This document shows positions 1 through 7,750 of a stretch of 64,000 bases of DNA, one piece after another (positions within the stretch are counted from its first letter, which is position 1; the number at the start of each line of letters is the position of its first letter). The notes beneath the pieces are model-generated. The model was given only the letters and a program-made list of their open reading frames with translations. It ran no database searches and was not told where the DNA came from. The stretch spans positions 2,071,001 to 2,135,000 of the forward strand of contig NZ_CP071454.1 in NCBI RefSeq assembly GCF_017352135.1, read 5' to 3'. The position numbers and the translations under genes are program-made. This DNA is from Rhizobium lentis (lineage in GTDB: Bacteria > Pseudomonadota > Alphaproteobacteria > Rhizobiales > Rhizobiaceae).

Positions 1-494
1 TCGGCGGCAAGGCCCCGGGAGACGAGATTGGCAGCCGTTTCCTCGCCGAAGAACCGCGCTTCCGTGGGAACGCCGATCTGCCGCGCCACATCGGCGACGT
101 TTTCGGCCGGTTCGATGCCGAGCACCGGCACGCCGGCCTGGACGAAATGCTTGAGAAGGTAGCCGTCGTTGCTCGCTACCTCGATCACCTGCGATTCCTC
201 GCCGAGACCGAAGCGCTTGCGCGCCATGACGGTGAATTGGCGGGCATGCTCTACCCAGCTATCACTGTAGGAGGAGAAGTAGGCGTAGTGGCTGAAGATG
301 TCTTCCGGCGGCACGAAGGCATCGGCCTGCACCAGCCAGCACTCGGAGCAGACGAAGGCGCGTAGCGGGTAGGAAGGCTCCGGCTGCTTCAGCTGCTCTT
401 CCGTGAGATAGGCGTTGGCAAGCGGCGTCGAGCCCAGATCGACGAAGCGATGTTTCAAGGGAGCGCCGCAGAACCGGCAATTATGCGCTGTCAT
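1..494 (-). CDS. class I SAM-dependent sugar methyltransferase (3' part outside window)
   Basis: The frame runs from an ATG at 494 off the left edge of the window, so only about 164 N-terminal residues are visible. It opens with MTAHNCRFCGAPLKHRF, a CxxC pair, followed by another CxxC-like pair (VCSECW), the zinc-binding N-terminal module seen in C-methyltransferases acting on nucleotide sugars (TylCIII/NovU type). It then shows the SAM-binding motif I region VIEVASNDGYLL and GIEPAENVADVA. The start codon overlaps the rfbG stop by four bases (ATGA), so it is translationally coupled to the CDP-sugar genes. I infer C-methylation of a CDP-6-deoxy-4-keto sugar for a polysaccharide; the exact sugar cannot be read here. 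Confidence 0.85.
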   Translation of the reverse strand, partial: MTAHNCRFCGAPLKHRFVDLGSTPLANAYLTEEQLKQPEPSYPLRAFVCSECWLVQADAFVPPEDIFSHYAYFSSYSDSWVEHARQFTVMARKRFGLGEESQVIEVASNDGYLLKHFVQAGVPVLGIEPAENVADVARQIGVPTEARFFGEETAANLVSRGLAA

Positions 495-1555
495 GATATT
501 GCTTCCTCGTAGGCCGCGATCTGGCCGAGTGAGAAGGCGCGCATGTCGGCTCCCTCACGGTTGGCCTGGTACCAGGCGGCAGTCCAGTCGATTGTCTGCT
601 GTAGAGTCAGGCGCGGGCGCCAGCCGATGGTGTCGAGTGCAAGCGCCGAACTCAAGGTAAGGGCAGGCGCTTCCGGCAGATGCTTTCCCGGCGCCTGTTT
701 CCAAACGTCATTCATGCCATGGGCAACGCCGAGTGCTTCCGCCAGTTCATAAACCATCGCGAAGCTCTGCGGATCGGGACCAAAATTGAGAGCCTCGGGC
801 AGTGCTCCTTCGCCGGCAAGCGTTAACGCCTGGGCGAAGGCGAGATAACCGCCAAGCGGCTCCAGCACATGCTGCCAGGGACGGATGGCTTCGGGATAGC
901 GCAGTTGGATCGGTTGGTTGCTTTCGAAGGCACGGATGAAGTCGGGGATCAGCCGATCTTTCGACCAGTCGCCGCCGCCGATGACATTGCCGGCACGTGC
1001 CGTCGCGACCTTGATGTCGCGCGCTTTGAAGAAGCTGTCGCGGTAACTCTGGACGACTAGCTCGGTGCAGGCCTTGGAATTGGAATAGGGGTCCTTGCCG
1101 CCGAGCGTATCGCTTTCGATAAAGGGAACGCCGCTGCCGTTGTTGGCATAGACCTTGTCGGAGGTGACGACGAGAACCGTCTTGACCGATGGCGTTTCCC
1201 GCACCGCGTCAAGCATGTTGGCTGTTCCCATCACATTGGTCGCGAAGGTTTCTGCCGGGTTTTCATAGGAACGCCGCACCAGCGCCTGAGCCGCCATATG
1301 GATGACGATTTCAGGCTCGAAGTCGATGACATGCTGCATGAATGCCGCCGCATCGCGGATGTCGGCGATGTGATGGCCCTGCCCGTTCCAGGGGGAAAGC
1401 CGGGCATAGAGCGAGGGATTGGTTTCCGGCTCCAGCGAGACGGCGGTCACCTCTGCGCCGAGTTTTTCCAGCCAGAGCGAAAGCCAGGATCCTTTGAACC
1501 CCGTGTGTCCCGTCAGGAATACCCGCCTGCCATTCCAGAAGTCCGTCAGGCCCAT
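491..1555 (-). CDS. rfbG: CDP-glucose 4,6-dehydratase
   Basis: This is an extended short-chain dehydrogenase that converts CDP-glucose to CDP-4-keto-6-deoxyglucose, the branch point for 3,6-dideoxy and C-methyl-branched sugars. The N-terminus carries the Rossmann motif VFLTGHTGFKGSWL, typical of RfbG, and later YSNSKACTE gives the YxxxK catalytic pair and VVTSDKVY the catalytic Ser/Thr. The length, about 354 residues, matches the family. The ATG at 1555 is chosen; a GTG at 1564 in the same frame adds three residues. Its start overlaps the end of rfbF by 10 bases and its stop overlaps the next methyltransferase by 4, so the three genes form one tight operon. Confidence 0.93.
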   Translation of the reverse strand: MGLTDFWNGRRVFLTGHTGFKGSWLSLWLEKLGAEVTAVSLEPETNPSLYARLSPWNGQGHHIADIRDAAAFMQHVIDFEPEIVIHMAAQALVRRSYENPAETFATNVMGTANMLDAVRETPSVKTVLVVTSDKVYANNGSGVPFIESDTLGGKDPYSNSKACTELVVQSYRDSFFKARDIKVATARAGNVIGGGDWSKDRLIPDFIRAFESNQPIQLRYPEAIRPWQHVLEPLGGYLAFAQALTLAGEGALPEALNFGPDPQSFAMVYELAEALGVAHGMNDVWKQAPGKHLPEAPALTLSSALALDTIGWRPRLTLQQTIDWTAAWYQANREGADMRAFSLGQIAAYEEAIS

Positions 1556-2319
1556 AGCTTCCACGGCGCCTTTCCGGAATTCCAGAGTTCTTCCAGATGG
1601 GTGCGCTCGCGCAATGTATCCATCGGCTGCCAGAAGCCGTCATGCTTGAAGGCGGCAAGCTGGTTGTTGGCGGCAAGCCACTCCAGCGGCCCGGCTTCCC
1701 AGATCGTGTCGTCGCTTGGGATGAGGTCGACCACGGAAGGGTCGAGCACGAAGAAGCCGCCGTTGATGCGCTGGCCGTCGCCTCTCGGCTTCTCCACGAA
1801 GGAGGTGATGAACTGGCCTTCGATATTCGTGGCGCCGTAACGTCCGGGCGGGGTGACCGCGCACATGGTCGCCTTCAGGCCGTGATCGCGATGGAAGGCG
1901 ACTTCGGCGGCAATGTCGATGTCGCCGACGCCGTCGCCATAAGTCATGCAGAAGGGTTCGCCTGGTGTCAGATGGTCGCGAATGCGCCCGAGACGGCCGC
2001 CAGTCATCGAATGCATGCCGGTATCGACCACGGTCACGCGCCAATTCGGGCGTTTGCCGCCGTGATAATCGATGCTGTTGGCGGCGAGGTCGACGGTGAT
2101 GTCGCTGTGGTGCAGAACAAGGTTTACGAAGTATTCCTTGATCATATAGCCCTTGTAGCCGGCGCAGATGATGAAATCATTCAGGCCATGATGGGCATAG
2201 ATGTTCATGATGTGCCAGAGGATCGGCATGCCGCCGATTTCGACCAGGGGCTTGGGGCGAACGCTGGTTTCCTCGGCAAGCCGCGAGCCAAGGCCACCGG
2301 CGAGAATTACGACTTTCAT
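1546..2319 (-). CDS. rfbF: glucose-1-phosphate cytidylyltransferase
   Basis: It makes CDP-glucose from CTP and glucose-1-phosphate in the cytoplasm, the first step of CDP-sugar synthesis for surface polysaccharide. The protein begins MKVVILAGGLGSRLAEETS, the nucleotidyltransferase signature GGxGxRL, followed by VRPKPLVEIGG with the catalytic Lys of the PKP motif, and contains YGDGVGDID as the metal-binding DGVxD-type motif. The length of 257 residues equals the family norm. It is the first of three overlapping minus-strand genes (rfbF, rfbG, methyltransferase). The 247 bases upstream (2320-2566) hold its promoter region, and I see no other gene there. Confidence 0.94.
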   Translation of the reverse strand: MKVVILAGGLGSRLAEETSVRPKPLVEIGGMPILWHIMNIYAHHGLNDFIICAGYKGYMIKEYFVNLVLHHSDITVDLAANSIDYHGGKRPNWRVTVVDTGMHSMTGGRLGRIRDHLTPGEPFCMTYGDGVGDIDIAAEVAFHRDHGLKATMCAVTPPGRYGATNIEGQFITSFVEKPRGDGQRINGGFFVLDPSVVDLIPSDDTIWEAGPLEWLAANNQLAAFKHDGFWQPMDTLRERTHLEELWNSGKAPWKLWA

Positions 2320-2566
2320 CCCAAGCGAACTCCAGAGTGTCTAGCCGAGCTTCCCCCTTGTGAGCCCCCGGCTCTCTGCAGGCGGAACGGCCGTATGTTC
2401 ATCCCTCACCCGGTATCCGATTTCGTTCTTGTGCGAGGCTTGCGGAGGGCATCAGAAGAGGCGGTCAGGCTTTTGGAAGGTGCACCGCTTCGTGCCGGAC
2501 ATCCAGCCTGGCGTGGCACGCGTATTGCATCGTTGCTAATATTCTAATGCGTAGGGAGATAGTGCC

Positions 2567-2863
2567 ATGCAATGGAACACATCGGCGGATTTTCCACCTC
2601 TTGTTCTCTTTGTCGGTCGCCGGCACGAGCGCAAGATCGTCAGGACGCTGCGAGACGCAGCCGAGGTTCTGATGACGGACTGGCCATCTGAAGATGGCGA
2701 GGAATACGTCATGGCCGTCAAGGCTTGCGCCGATGCCATCACGGGGCAGTCCGGAACGGACGAACTCAGGGAACTGATTCTCAGAGCCGCCAGAGAAGCC
2801 GGCCTCGGGGTTCTGGCCGTTATTCCCGACAGCAGGAAGGCGATACCGCGTATGGCCGCATGA
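2567..2863 (+). CDS. DUF982 domain-containing small protein
   Basis: This is a 98-residue protein of a family of unknown function that is expanded in rhizobia, often in many copies per genome. The recognisable pattern is RKIVRTLRDAAEVLMTDWP (the family's strand-helix with a 'T...A...L...WP' signature), then GEEYVMAVKACADAITG and a C-terminal helix ELILRAAREAGLGVL. It has no signal peptide or membrane segment. It stands alone at the edge of the decayed strip near tRNA-Leu, so it may be accessory. I assign the family by pattern only; no function is claimed. Confidence 0.8.
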   Translation: MQWNTSADFPPLVLFVGRRHERKIVRTLRDAAEVLMTDWPSEDGEEYVMAVKACADAITGQSGTDELRELILRAAREAGLGVLAVIPDSRKAIPRMAA

Positions 2864-2906
2864 AGACCACCAGTCATGGGCTGATCAATACCGCCGCTCA
2901 CGTGGA

Positions 2907-3505
2907 TCACGCCAGCTGGCGGGCGTCTGTTTCGGCGATCTCGTACTTACGTCCATTGATGTTCGTTTCAACCCCGATCAGGCAGACAGAACCCTATTCC
3001 ATTTTAGCGCCAGCATCGACGAACCATTTCGAATTCGTCAAGCATGGAAAATATCTGTCGAACATGATCGCTGGCGGTCCATTTGCGCGCACGGAGATGA
3101 CCCTTCTCGATCATTTCTCGGCGCAGATCAGACTTCGGGAAAAAAGGGCTGCAGCCTGTGCTGAAGGTCAAATAGGGTGGTGATGTAAGGCACGTCGAAA
3201 GCGTCATGCTCATAGTGCCCGACCGACCAAGTAAACTGGTCGTGGTCTGTACCGAGGAGGTATATCTCCGAAAATCCCATATACATAGCGATCATCAGGC
3301 ACATGACCGGCACGGATTGAACAGCAGGTATGCGCGACGCAATGTCCGGAAGCGCATCTGTCGGATATTCGGAAAATCCGCCCGCAAAAACCGTATACCG
3401 TACGTCGCGACCGGGAAATAGCTTCTCCTCACGCACCACAGGTTCTTCTGTATAATTGAGAAAAAGCATCGCGTGCCCCAGTTTCTGGTGCATTTCGCGG
3501 AACTA
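2907..3505 (-). pseudogene. broken gene fragment, possibly a DUF115/MptE-like or polysaccharide-associated protein
   Basis: A frame on the minus strand from about 3500 reads FREMHQKLGHAMLFLNYTEE, then IPAVQSVPVMCLMIAMYMGF and EIYLLGTDHDQF, and stops at 3128 just after a run of six Ts. The next frame continues without a break (PKSDLRREMIEKGHLRARK, then QIFSMLDEFEMVRRC) to about 3004, so a one-base slip in the homopolymer broke the gene. More short coding-like sequence (VCLIGVETNINGRKYEIAET) reaches about 2907. The 5' end is cut off by the IS630-type element. The 'yLLGTDHD' motif resembles MptE-like and surface-glycan proteins, but that assignment is weak. Confidence 0.55.
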
Positions 3506-4549
3506 GAGCCTGCTGCTTTCATACGGAAGCATATCCTGAGTTTGTAAGGTAGTTTGCGCATTCTGCTGGCGAGAAGCAGTCGAGCATTTCACCAGCCTTG
3601 CGCCATGTCGCTTCGACTGTGCGAGGCTGTTCTCTCCTGATTAGGTGCTTGAGCTTGGCAAAGACTTGCTCGATGGGATTGAGGTCCGGGCTGTAAGGCG
3701 GCAGGAAGAAGAGGTGCGCGCCTGCGGCCCGGACGGCACGACGGACGGCTTGGCCCTTATGGCTGCCGAGATTGTCGATGATGACGATGTCGCCCTTGGC
3801 GAGCGTGGGCACGAGGATCCTCTGGATATAGAGGGTAAAGAGTTCGCCGTTGATCGGCCCATCGATGACCCAAGGGGCATCGATGCGGTCGCAGCGCAAG
3901 GCGGCAATGAATGTCAGGGTTTTCCAGTACCCATGCGGAACCGCGGCACATAGGCGTTGACCACGCGGTGCCCACCCCCTGAGGGGCGCCATGTTGGTCT
4001 TGATCCAGGTCTCATCGACAAAGACCAGCCGCTGCGCTTCGATCCGCCGTTGATGGGTCTTCCAACGCAACCGTTTCCTGGCGATATCCACCCGCGTCTG
4101 CTCGGCCGGCAGAACCGTTATTTTTGAAACTCAGGCCCTCGGCCCGGACGAACACCCAAACGGCGCGTCGCTCGGTCTTGATGCCGCGTTCGGCCAGTTC
4201 CGCTACTAGGCCCCGCGTCGTGAACGGGCCGGATCGACAGCGTTGGCGCAGCCAGTCGGCCCGTTCGCCGGACAAAGTCTGCTGCTTGCGCCCACCGACG
4301 CGGCCCGGCGTCAGAGCGCCGGTCTCCGCAAGGCGCTTCTTCCACTTCGAAACACAGGAGGGAGCAATCGCAAGTGCTGCTGCGATCGATCGTATCGTTT
4401 CTCCGGCATTCAGGCGCGCCATCGCCCGTTCGCGAAGATCTTCAGAATATGGGTGCGTCATCCTTGCCGGCCGTCCTTTTCCGGTAGGACAGAGAATCAT
4501 ATTTCAGCTGATTTGCGAATCTCCGAATCTGAGAAATCGAAGCGTGCTC
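3506..4549 (-). mobile_element. IS630-family insertion sequence
   Basis: The element is about 1.04 kb, within the IS630 size range. It is bounded by TA dinucleotides (3504-3505 and 4550-4551), the usual IS630 target duplication, and by imperfect inverted ends that both begin GAGC and run on to a TTTC tract. It contains one DDE transposase in two frames. It sits in a decayed gene about 125 bases from tRNA-Leu. Exact ends are inferred from the TA pair and the transposase stop lying 13 bases inside the left end. Confidence 0.8.
3519..4461 (-). pseudogene. IS630-family transposase, frameshifted
   Basis: The N-terminal frame starts MTHPYSEDLRERAMARLNAG at 4461 and holds the helix-turn-helix domain (ETIRSIAAALAIAPSCVSKW). 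The C-terminal frame ends at 3519 and holds the DDE catalytic core: VFVDETW, IDNLGSHKG and PDLNPIEQ, with the usual end ANYLTNSGYASV. The two halves are out of phase by one base at about 4119-4126, where the minus strand reads AAAAATAACGG. Removing one T there restores the family sequence LSFKKTVLPAEQ. It could be a +1 programmed shift, but the disruption of the conserved KKTV reading favours a one-base insertion and a dead transposase. Confidence 0.85.
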
Positions 4550-4676
4550 TAAGGGCCGTCCGCCAAGCATCAACGATGCCATCAACAAATGTCGGGATGT
4601 CTTGGCAACAAAAACCGCGAAAGTCGGTTTTTCACATTGTTCCGAACCACCTAGGACGGCGGCCTGAAACTGGAAA

Positions 4677-4761
4677 TGGTGCCCAGAAGAGGACTCGAAC
4701 CTCCACGCCTCGCGGCACAGGTACCTGAAACCTGCGCGTCTACCAATTCCGCCATCTGGGC
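4677..4761 (-). tRNA. tRNA-Leu(CAG)
   Basis: Read on the minus strand the gene begins GCCCAGATGGCGGAATTGG and ends TCTGGGCACCA, giving a perfect 7-bp acceptor stem and an encoded CCA. The anticodon stem CAGGT/ACCTG encloses the loop TTCAGGT, so the anticodon is CAG. A long variable arm (GCCGCGAGGC) marks a class II leucine tRNA, and the T-loop GGTTCGAGTCC is present. The adjacent decayed strip with an insertion sequence suggests this tRNA end may have been used for integration, but I found no second copy of its 3' end in the window. Confidence 0.97.
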
Positions 4762-4929
4762 GACGGAGAGCGATGTAAGGGGGTGGCTCGTGACTGTCAA
4801 CTGGGTTTTTGAAGTTTTCCTGACAGTCGGTAAAAAACAGGCGATCACATGCGAGGGAGCGGCCGAACGGCAGGCATGGCGCCTCGCTCGGGGGCGCCCT
4901 ATATAGGGGAGTATCGAAAGGAATGCCTC

Positions 4930-5340
4930 ATGCCTGCCGTCCGCACGCTTCTGCTCGCCGGCCTTTTTGCCGTTTTCGTGCCTGCTATGGCCAGCGCCGA
5001 TTCGTCGAAGCCGGGTCTCGGGCCGCTCCACACGGGCTCGACGCTCTGCGATTTTCGCGGCTGCTTCGGTTTCGGGCCGCAGCAATGGCATCGTCCCGCC
5101 TACGTCCAGCCGAATTACCGTCCGCGCGGCGCGGGGCCGACCTATTACCGGCCGGGTGCCGCCGGGCCGCCGCAGCTGACTTATGACCCGCCGCCGGTGC
5201 GCGAGCTGCGGCCGAAGGCGCGCGATCCCAACAAGCATATCGCCTGGTGCACCAATGAATACCGCTCCTACAATCCGAGGACGGATCATTTCCTTACCTA
5301 TGAAGGCGTTTATAGGGTCTGCCGCTCGCCGTTTCGCTGA
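4930..5340 (+). CDS. BA14K family secreted protein
   Basis: The protein has 136 residues. The ATG at 4930 is chosen because it begins a clean signal peptide (MPAVRTLLLAGLFAVFVPAM, cleavage near ASA-DS) and has GAAAGGA upstream. The mature part is rich in Pro, Tyr and Gly and ends with the BA14K signature HIAWCTNEYRSYNPRTDHF followed by YEGVYRVCRSP, which holds two cysteines. BA14K proteins were described in Brucella as immunoreactive, lectin-like periplasmic or surface proteins and are common in Rhizobiales. The gene converges on the SelT/SelW-like gene, with only 10 bases between the stops. Confidence 0.85.
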   Translation: MPAVRTLLLAGLFAVFVPAMASADSSKPGLGPLHTGSTLCDFRGCFGFGPQQWHRPAYVQPNYRPRGAGPTYYRPGAAGPPQLTYDPPPVRELRPKARDPNKHIAWCTNEYRSYNPRTDHFLTYEGVYRVCRSPFR

Positions 5341-5350
5341 GTTGCCGTGA

Positions 5351-5644
5351 TCAGCTTTCGTGCGAGACGCGGTCGACATGGCCGAGATCGCGGCCAGGCT
5401 CGATGATATCGCGGACCCGCTGCTTCAGTTCCTTCGGCCCGGGAAAGCCGCCGTCGCGCTTGCGCTCCCAGATAAGGTCGCCATTGACGCGGATCTCGAA
5501 ATTTCCGCCGGTGCCGGGGATCAGCGCCACTTCGCCGAGACTGTCGGAAAAGGTGCTCAGCAGCTCCTGCGCCATCCAGGCGGCGCGCAGTAGCCAGTTG
5601 CATTGGGTGCAGTAAAGGATCGAGATGCGGGCCTTTTCGGTCAT
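5351..5644 (-). CDS. SelT/SelW/SelH family (Rdx) thioredoxin-fold protein
   Basis: This small cytoplasmic protein of 97 residues begins MTEKARISILYCTQCNWLLR. The CTQC pair at residues 12-15 is the redox motif; in true selenoproteins the second Cys is selenocysteine, so this is the Cys form. It continues with FEIRVNGDLIWERK and GGFPGPKELKQRVRDII, the conserved second half of the Rdx domain. A thiol-disulfide role is inferred from the family; the partner is unknown. It stands alone on the minus strand. Confidence 0.88.
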   Translation of the reverse strand: MTEKARISILYCTQCNWLLRAAWMAQELLSTFSDSLGEVALIPGTGGNFEIRVNGDLIWERKRDGGFPGPKELKQRVRDIIEPGRDLGHVDRVSHES

Positions 5645-5678
5645 GGGGATCTCCTTTCTCTCGCGGTGATTTAAGCCC

Positions 5679-5795
5679 TACAGCATCGGTCCGAAAATCG
5701 GAATCGATTTTCGGAAAGCGCGATGGATCGATTCAAAGTGTCAGAGCGTCCTTTGTGCGTCCAAAAGGACGCATAGCGCGCCGACGCAATCGCGC
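5679..5795. repeat. rhizobial palindromic intergenic repeat, copy 1
   Basis: The sequence contains the hairpin CCGAAAATCGGAATCGATTTTCGG (split here as CCGAAAATC and GATTTTCGG around GGAATC), then TTCAAAGTGTCAGAGCGTCC and a second inverted pair GCGTCC/GGACGC. The same order of blocks recurs at 32759-32862 and, more diverged, at 41769-41880. It lies between genes and has no coding potential. Confidence 0.8.
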
Positions 5796-5864
5796 TTGCG
5801 CAAGCATCTTGCGCGCGGTTCTCCGGCATGGTCTCTTCCTGTCGTCGGCCATCGGAAAAAACCT

Positions 5865-6602
5865 ATGCGAGTCGCAGTCGTCGAAAATATGCGCAATACC
5901 GGCCTCGGCGCGCTTGCCACGGCGCTCGACGAGGCGGGAGCGGATATCGAATGGTTCCGCGTCTGGCGGGACGGTATCCTGCCGCCAGACATATCCGCCC
6001 ATGACGCGCTCGTCGTTCTCGGCGGCGAACAGAGCGCGCTGGATGACGAGACGCACCCCTACCTGCCGAAGCTCGCCCGGCTCGCCCGCCGCTTCGGCGA
6101 TGCCGGCAAGGCGGTGCTCGGCATCTGTCTCGGCTGCCAGATCCTTGCCCGCGCCTATGGCGCCGACAACCATCTCGGTACCGCCCGCGAATTCGGGTGG
6201 CACAGGATCGGCGTTACCCCCGAAGGGAGGACAGATCCGCTGCTCTCGGCCCTTGGCAACGATTTCACCATCTTTGAATGGCATGCCGATACGTTTTCGC
6301 TGCCCGAGGGCGCTGTCCGTCTCGCCGCCAGCCCCATCGCCGAAAACCAGGCCTTCCGTATCGGCCGCGCCGTCTATGGCACCCAGTTCCATTTCGAAGC
6401 CGACATGCGCGTCGTCGAGGAGTGGAAAACCGATTTCCCCGATACGATCGCGCGCGTCGCCCCGGGCTGGCTCGAGAGCCACGCCGAACTCGCGGCAAGA
6501 CACGGCGCCGCCGCCGATAGCGCTGGGCTCGCCATCGCGCGGGCCTGGGTGGGGCTGATCGAGCGGCAGGAGGCCGGGCTGCTGTCGCCGGCCTCTGCGT
6601 GA
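5865..6602 (+). CDS. class I glutamine amidotransferase-like protein
   Basis: The 245-residue protein has the GATase1 fold: VVLGGEQSALDD forms the oxyanion region, GICLGCQ holds the nucleophile (Cys88, elbow GxCxG), and YGTQFHFE supplies the catalytic His and Glu. It resembles the free-standing GMP-synthase-like amidotransferases (YfeJ type) in length and motifs. The ATG at 5865 is chosen over upstream in-frame starts because MRVAVVEN is the usual beginning and the upstream part lies in the repeat. It is followed after 10 bases by the acetyltransferase gene, so the two may be cotranscribed. The substrate is unknown. Confidence 0.88.
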   Translation: MRVAVVENMRNTGLGALATALDEAGADIEWFRVWRDGILPPDISAHDALVVLGGEQSALDDETHPYLPKLARLARRFGDAGKAVLGICLGCQILARAYGADNHLGTAREFGWHRIGVTPEGRTDPLLSALGNDFTIFEWHADTFSLPEGAVRLAASPIAENQAFRIGRAVYGTQFHFEADMRVVEEWKTDFPDTIARVAPGWLESHAELAARHGAAADSAGLAIARAWVGLIERQEAGLLSPASA

Positions 6603-6612
6603 GGGCCAAGCG

Positions 6613-7161
6613 ATGCCGGCAAGCGAACGCGAAAAGATGGCGGCGGGTGAGTGGTACTGCTGCCTCGACGACGAGCTCGATCTGTTGCGCCGGCAGGCGC
6701 GTCTGGCCGTCCATGCCCACAATACAATGCCGCCGGAGGAACGCGGCGCCGCAGCACCTGCCCTGAAGGCGCTCTTTGCCAAGGCCGCGGCCGATATCTT
6801 CATCGAGGCGCCGTTTCACTGCTCCTACGGCATCAACATCGTCGTCGGCGAGCGTGTCTATTTCAACGCCGGCTGCACCATCCTCGATTCCGGCCGCGTG
6901 ACGATCGGCGACCGCTGCATGTTCGGCCCCGGCGTGCAGATCTATTGCGCCGAGCATCACAAGGATCCCGCGCTTCGCAGCACGGGCATCGAAATCGCCC
7001 GGCCTGTTGTCATCGGCTGTGACGTCTGGATCGGCGGCAGCGCCATCATCCTTGGCGGGGTGACGATCGGCGATGGAGCGATCGTCGGCGCCGGCGCTGT
7101 CGTGACGAAGAACGTGCCGGCAGGCGCTACCGCCGTCGGCAATCCGGCCCGTATCAGGTGA
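6613..7161 (+). CDS. sugar O-acetyltransferase, maltose/galactoside type
   Basis: The 182-residue protein starts MPASEREKMAAGEWYCCLDD, the N-terminal Mac domain of maltose O-acetyltransferases (E. coli Maa, rhizobial NodL). The C-terminal half is a left-handed beta-helix of hexapeptide repeats (VTIGDRCMFGPGV, VVIGCDVWIGGSAII, VTIGDGAIVGAGA), with YCAEHH supplying the catalytic His. It transfers acetyl from acetyl-CoA to a sugar hydroxyl in the cytoplasm. It is directly downstream of the amidotransferase gene. Whether it acts in detoxification or glycan decoration cannot be told. Confidence 0.93.
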   Translation: MPASEREKMAAGEWYCCLDDELDLLRRQARLAVHAHNTMPPEERGAAAPALKALFAKAAADIFIEAPFHCSYGINIVVGERVYFNAGCTILDSGRVTIGDRCMFGPGVQIYCAEHHKDPALRSTGIEIARPVVIGCDVWIGGSAIILGGVTIGDGAIVGAGAVVTKNVPAGATAVGNPARIR

Positions 7162-7207
7162 CGCCCATCCATCGCGGTACACGACCGGGACAGATATCGT
7201 TTGCTGG

Positions 7208-7636
7208 CTACATACCGTCGACAGCCCGCATATCGTAGCGTTGCCGCGCGGCGATGATGTCCGCCTGGTTCTGTTCGGTCCACAGCACCAGCGAACGGAT
7301 CGTCTCGTGCAGGGTGCAGCCAAGCGGCGTCAATGCATAATCGACCTTCGGCGGCACGACGGGATAAACGGTGCGCTCGATGATGCCGTCACGCTCCAGG
7401 TGCCTGAGCGTCGTCGTCAACATGCGCTGGCTGATGCCGTCGATATTCCTCTTCAGTTCGGTGAAGCGAAGCGTGCGCTTTTCGAGCAGCGCAATGACGA
7501 GCAGCGACCATTTGTCGGCGATCCGGTCGAGGATCTGCCGAACCTCGCACTCCTCGCGCGCATCCCATTGCAGGACGTCATAGTCCCTGTCGGTGCTGCA
7601 GATGTCACTCGGTGAGTTTGAAGTGCCTTCTTTCAT
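7208..7636 (-). CDS. HxlR family transcriptional regulator
   Basis: The 142-residue protein carries the HxlR/DUF24 winged helix: CEVRQILDRIADKWSLLVIALL, then LRFTELKRNIDGISQRMLTTT as the recognition region and LERDGIIERTVYPVVPPKVD as the wing, followed by YALTPLG. A Cys precedes the domain (EECEV), as in redox- or electrophile-sensing members such as HypR/YodB, though sensing is only an inference here. It is divergent from the MFS exporter at 7751, which it probably controls. Confidence 0.93.
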   Translation of the reverse strand: MKEGTSNSPSDICSTDRDYDVLQWDAREECEVRQILDRIADKWSLLVIALLEKRTLRFTELKRNIDGISQRMLTTTLRHLERDGIIERTVYPVVPPKVDYALTPLGCTLHETIRSLVLWTEQNQADIIAARQRYDMRAVDGM

Positions 7637-7653
7637 GGCGTCGGATCATGTCC

Positions 7654-7670
7654 TAACTAAGCTTCGGTTA
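7654..7670. promoter_or_regulatory. possible HxlR operator
   Basis: An imperfect inverted pair TAAC...GTTA with the core TAACTAAGCTTCGGTTA lies between the divergent hxlR-type gene and the MFS gene. HxlR proteins bind short dyads in such positions. The match is short, so support is modest. Confidence 0.3.
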
Positions 7671-7750
7671 CAAGAGGGAACTGAGGCATGAAAAGTAACT
7701 TCGTGCCTCAGCCCCGATGGTTCAGCGCGTCAACCGAAGGAACGGATTCC

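Noticed and set aside
4677..4761. tRNA-Leu as an integration attachment site
   Set aside because: No direct repeat of the tRNA 3' end and no integrase gene are in the window.
4651..5379. A minus-strand frame covering tRNA-Leu and the BA14K gene
   Set aside because: It runs through a tRNA and opposite a gene with a signal peptide and family motif.
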